Source: Lentisphaerota bacterium
Lineage (GTDB): Bacteria; Verrucomicrobiota; Lentisphaeria; Oligosphaerales; JAFGRS01
Length of the DNA stretch: 7,147 bases
Direction of reading: 5' to 3'
NCBI GenBank assembly: GCA_012514865.1
Contig: JAAYZO010000883.1
Coordinates: 1-7,147 of the forward strand
The position numbers and the translations under genes were made by a program. The notes beneath the pieces were generated by a model, which had not been told where the DNA came from, did not search any database, and saw only the letters and a list, made by a program, of their open reading frames with translations. Shown here one piece after another: positions 4,534 to 7,147 of this stretch (the first letter of the stretch is position 1; each line of letters begins with the position of its first letter).

Positions 4534-6945
4534 ATGGTTGCGTTACGTCATGTCTGCGGTTTGGGTGTGGTACTGGCGACGGCGGTGGTGCCGGTGGCGG
4601 TGGCGCTGGAGCTGGACGAATCGCCGGCGACGGCCCAGGAGTGGGGGTACCACCCGGCGCCGGGGGCGGTCAGCGCGGTGACGCCGCCGAGTTTCTCCTG
4701 GCGTCCGCAGGCCGGCGCCGCCAGCTACGAGGTCCAGTGCAGCCGCCGTGCCGACTTCACCGAGCCGGGCTATGCGGCCAGCGGCATTGTCTACAACGTG
4801 CACTGCCCGGCGCGGGTCCTGGAGCCGGGTGCGTGGCACTGGCGTTACCGCGCCGTGGCGGCCGATGGGACGATGTCCGGGTGGAGCCAGGTGCGGTCCT
4901 TCTCGATCGCGGCGGAGGCGCGGGCGATGCCCCTGCCGACGCGCGGCGAACTCCTCAGCCGGGTGCCGAAAGCGCATCCGCGTCTCTTCGTGCGCCCCGA
5001 GCAGATCGAGGGGCTCCGTCAGCGGGCGCAGACGGACCTCAAGCCGCTGTTCGACGGCCTGGTCAAGGCCTCGGAGGCCCTCCTGGCGTCGCCGCCGCCG
5101 ACGGCGGAGCCGGCGACCTACCCGAAGGACATGGAGCGCAACAGCGAGGAGTGGCGCAAGCTCTGGTGGGGCAACCGCGTCTACACCATCAAGGCCCTCG
5201 ACGGCGCCGCGACGCTGGCCTTCACACGCCTCATCGGCGGCCGCGACGAGTACGGTCAGGAGGCCCGGCGCATCCTCATGGAGTGCGCTCGATGGGATCC
5301 CAAGGGCGCTACCGGCTACCGCTACAACGACGAGGCCGGAATGCCCTACAACAGCCGTTTCGCGCGGACGTATTCCTTCGTCTACGACCTCCTCTCGGAA
5401 GACGATCGCAAGATCTGCCGCGAGGTGATGGCCGTGCGCGGCGAGGAGATGCACCGCCACCTCTATCCGCGCCACCTGTGGTCGCCGTACTCGAGCCACT
5501 CCAACCGCGCCTGGCACTTCCTGGGTGAGGTGGGTCTGGCCTTCCTGGACGAGATTCCCGAGGCCGGCGAGTGGGTCTGGTTCGCCGCCAATGTCTTCGC
5601 CAATGTCTACCCGGTGTGGTCCGACGAGGATGGCGGCTGGCACGAGGGCATGGCCTACTGGAACAGCTACATCGAGCGCTTCACCTGGTGGGCCGACATC
5701 ATGCACGTGGCCATGGGCGTGAAGGCCTACGACAAGCCGTACTTCAGCCGCATCGGCGACTATGCCCTGTACATGCAGCCGCCGGGGACGGTCGGCGGCG
5801 GCCTGGGCGACCTGGTGGCGGAGCGGACCTCCTCGTCGAATCTGCGGCTGATGGAGGTCTTCGCGGCCCAGGCCGGCAATCCCTACTGGCAGTGGTATGT
5901 CGAGGCGCACGGCGGCGCCCCGGATCTCGGCGGCTATGTCGGCTTCCTGCGCGGCGCGCTGCCGGCGGTGGCGGCGCGGCCGCCGCTCGATCTGCCGACG
6001 TCGAAGTGCTTCCGCGGCACTGGCCAGGCGGTGCTGAACGCGACCCTCCTGAGCGCCGCGGACAACGTCGGGATGATCTTCAAGTCGAGCCCCTTCGGCA
6101 CCCAGAGCCACGGCTACGACTCGCAGAACTCCTTCGCGCTCTATGCCTACGGCGAACGCCTCCTCGTTCCGACCGGCCGCCGCGACAGCTATGGCACGCC
6201 GCATCACCGCAACTGGATGTGGCAGACCAAGTCGACCAACAGCATCACGGTCAACGGCCGCGGCCAGGGCGTCCACTCGGCCGCCGCTACCGGCCGCATT
6301 GTCGACTTCGTCTCGAGCGACCTGATGGACTACGTCGCCGGCGATGCCACCACGGCCTACGAGGGCCGCCTCAAGGGCTTCACCCGCCGCGTCCTCTTCA
6401 TCAAGCCGGACACCTTCGTCATGGTCGACGCGCTCGCGGCTCCGGAGCCCTCCAGCTTCGAGTGGCTGCTGCATGCGCCGGTGCCCATGACCCTCGACGG
6501 CCAGGACGACATCCGCGTCGTGAATGGCCGCGCCGCCTGCCGGGTGGCGCTGCTCTGGCCTCGCGGCCTGGCGGTGACGCAGACCGACCAGTTCGACCCG
6601 CCGCCGCGGGCGCGCATCAAGCTGACCGAGTACCACCTGACCGCCGCGACGCCGACGCCGCAGGACCGGCAGACCTTCGTCAGTGTCATCCAGGTCCACC
6701 GCGCCGACGCGGCGGTGCCCTCGGCCGCAACCCTCGAGGAGGTCCCCGGCGGTTTCGCGGTGACGGTTCCGCAGCGCGATGGCGGCAAGGCCCTCGTGCT
6801 CTGTCGTGCCGCTGACACCGGCACGGTCGCCGGCCATGGCTTCCAGATCGACGGCGCGGTCGGGGCGGTGATCCGCAGCGCCGACGGCACGGAGCGGGGC
6901 CGCTTCGTGGCGGCGGCGGAGACCCTGCCCGCGGCGGCGCCGTGA
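4534..6945 (+). CDS. Secreted heparinase II/III-like polysaccharide lyase with DUF4962-type N-terminal domain
   Basis: An 803-residue protein with a signal peptide (hydrophobic stretch 7-24, likely cut after VAVA at 24). Residues about 35-128 match a DUF4962/fibronectin-like domain (TPPSFSWRPQAGAASYEVQ at 50-68; WHWRYRAVAADG at 101-112). HPRLFVRPEQIEGLR (148-162) starts the alpha/alpha toroid, which holds SSHSNRAWHFLGEVG (320-334) and GGWHEGMAYWNSYIERF (367-383), with His322, Asn324 and Tyr375 as candidate catalytic residues. The C-terminal beta domain (about 490-790) has GTQSHGYDSQNSF (522-534) and YGTPHHRNWMW (553-563). Related enzymes include alginate, heparin and other uronate lyases, which act by beta-elimination. 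The HN-type metal-site motif common in the family reads TN here (Thr568-Asn569). The start at 4534 is chosen because it gives a proper signal peptide and has AGGGAG eleven bases upstream (4517-4522); the frame is open back to 4429. Fold confident; polymer specificity unknown. Confidence -1.
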   Translation: MVALRHVCGLGVVLATAVVPVAVALELDESPATAQEWGYHPAPGAVSAVTPPSFSWRPQAGAASYEVQCSRRADFTEPGYAASGIVYNVHCPARVLEPGAWHWRYRAVAADGTMSGWSQVRSFSIAAEARAMPLPTRGELLSRVPKAHPRLFVRPEQIEGLRQRAQTDLKPLFDGLVKASEALLASPPPTAEPATYPKDMERNSEEWRKLWWGNRVYTIKALDGAATLAFTRLIGGRDEYGQEARRILMECARWDPKGATGYRYNDEAGMPYNSRFARTYSFVYDLLSEDDRKICREVMAVRGEEMHRHLYPRHLWSPYSSHSNRAWHFLGEVGLAFLDEIPEAGEWVWFAANVFANVYPVWSDEDGGWHEGMAYWNSYIERFTWWADIMHVAMGVKAYDKPYFSRIGDYALYMQPPGTVGGGLGDLVAERTSSSNLRLMEVFAAQAGNPYWQWYVEAHGGAPDLGGYVGFLRGALPAVAARPPLDLPTSKCFRGTGQAVLNATLLSAADNVGMIFKSSPFGTQSHGYDSQNSFALYAYGERLLVPTGRRDSYGTPHHRNWMWQTKSTNSITVNGRGQGVHSAAATGRIVDFVSSDLMDYVAGDATTAYEGRLKGFTRRVLFIKPDTFVMVDALAAPEPSSFEWLLHAPVPMTLDGQDDIRVVNGRAACRVALLWPRGLAVTQTDQFDPPPRARIKLTEYHLTAATPTPQDRQTFVSVIQVHRADAAVPSAATLEEVPGGFAVTVPQRDGGKALVLCRAADTGTVAGHGFQIDGAVGAVIRSADGTERGRFVAAAETLPAAAP

Positions 6946-7147
6946 CCGGCGGCACCTCCGTCACTGGCCGTTGCCAGCCTGTGGCGGAAGATCGGTAGCA
7001 CCTCGACGCGCTGGAAGGCGAGTGGCCACAGACGCGAACGCGTCCACGAGCCGCCCACGACGCGCTGGAGATGCTATGCTGGACTGTCAAGGGAACCCGC
7101 GTTAGCCTGAAGTTCTGTCGCGGAACATCAGTCTGCCAACACGAGGA
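6946..7147. other. Non-coding stretch after the lyase gene, likely upstream region of the next gene
   Basis: I see no supported gene in these 202 bases; open frames crossing them on the minus strand are shadows of the lyase gene. They contain two exact copies of the 12-mer CGACGCGCTGGA (7004-7015 and 7058-7069, 54 bases apart). There is also an 8-bp palindrome GTGGCCAC (7022-7029) next to an inverted repeat, and an extended -10-like TGCTATGCT (7072-7080) that lacks a -35. The window ends with ACGAGGA (7141-7147), which would suit a ribosome binding site for a plus-strand gene starting just past the edge. No intrinsic terminator follows the lyase stop. Confidence -1.
7031..7044. promoter_or_regulatory. 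Candidate operator, inverted repeat
   Basis: GACGCG (7031-7036) and CGCGTC (7039-7044) form a perfect 6-bp inverted repeat with a two-base centre, next to the palindrome GTGGCCAC (7022-7029). It sits about 100 bases before the presumed start of the next gene and close to a -10-like element. That is a plausible place for a repressor site such as those of LacI-type sugar regulators. The high GC content makes short symmetrical sequences common, so confidence is low. Confidence -1.

Noticed and set aside
4543..6837. A 764-codon minus-strand open frame opposite the lyase
   Set aside because: It mirrors the codon register of the lyase gene and its product is rich in Arg, Ala and His with no recognisable fold. 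The plus strand has unmistakable lyase motifs.
7085..7090. TTGACA on the minus strand as a -35 element
   Set aside because: The hexamer is perfect, but no -10-like sequence occurs at 16 to 18 bases and no minus-strand gene begins nearby.

Overview
The window is strongly GC-rich and carries five protein genes. Three lie on the minus strand (one cut by the left edge) and two on the plus strand. The gene content is typical of carbohydrate-degrading, environmental bacteria of the Planctomycetota, Verrucomicrobiota/Lentisphaerota, Hydrogenedentota or Armatimonadota type. The best taxonomic hints are a secreted beta-propeller protein opening with a DWPQWRGP motif, a DUF4962-type heparinase II/III lyase, an EVTA-type Gfo/Idh/MocA protein and a divergent L-arabinose-isomerase-like protein. 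This placement is inferred from gene families and base composition; there is no rRNA or marker gene to prove it.

Layout. Minus strand, read right to left: exported PQQ-like beta-propeller protein (3525-2308), AraA/FucI-like sugar isomerase (2217-826), and Gfo/Idh/MocA protein (741 to beyond base 1). Gaps of 90 and 84 bases and clear Shine-Dalgarno sites suggest one transcription unit. A good sigma70-like promoter (TTGACG, 17 bases, TACACT) sits just before the propeller gene. Divergent from it, on the plus strand, are a small cytoplasmic metallophosphoesterase (3658-4302) and, after a 231-base non-coding stretch, a secreted polysaccharide-lyase-like protein (4534-6945). That 231-base stretch holds three spaced GTCAGAC heptamers running directly into GC-rich inverted repeats. 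The last 202 bases carry no gene I can support; they look like the upstream region of a gene starting just past the right edge.

How the parts may work together (inference). The exported lyase-like enzyme could cleave a uronate-containing polysaccharide outside the cytoplasm. The propeller protein is also exported and may act in the same compartment. The isomerase and Gfo/Idh/MocA protein would process released sugars inside the cell. No transporter, kinase or regulator lies in the window, so the substrate cannot be named.

The most interesting points are family members whose signature residues have changed. The Gfo/Idh/MocA protein lacks the usual catalytic Lys and Asp, so it may be an NAD-dependent glycosidase or other non-dehydrogenase. 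The lyase has Thr where many heparinase II/III proteins have a His. The isomerase is remote from true AraA yet keeps all four catalytic positions with near-AraA spacing. I did not find a convincing wholly new multi-gene system.
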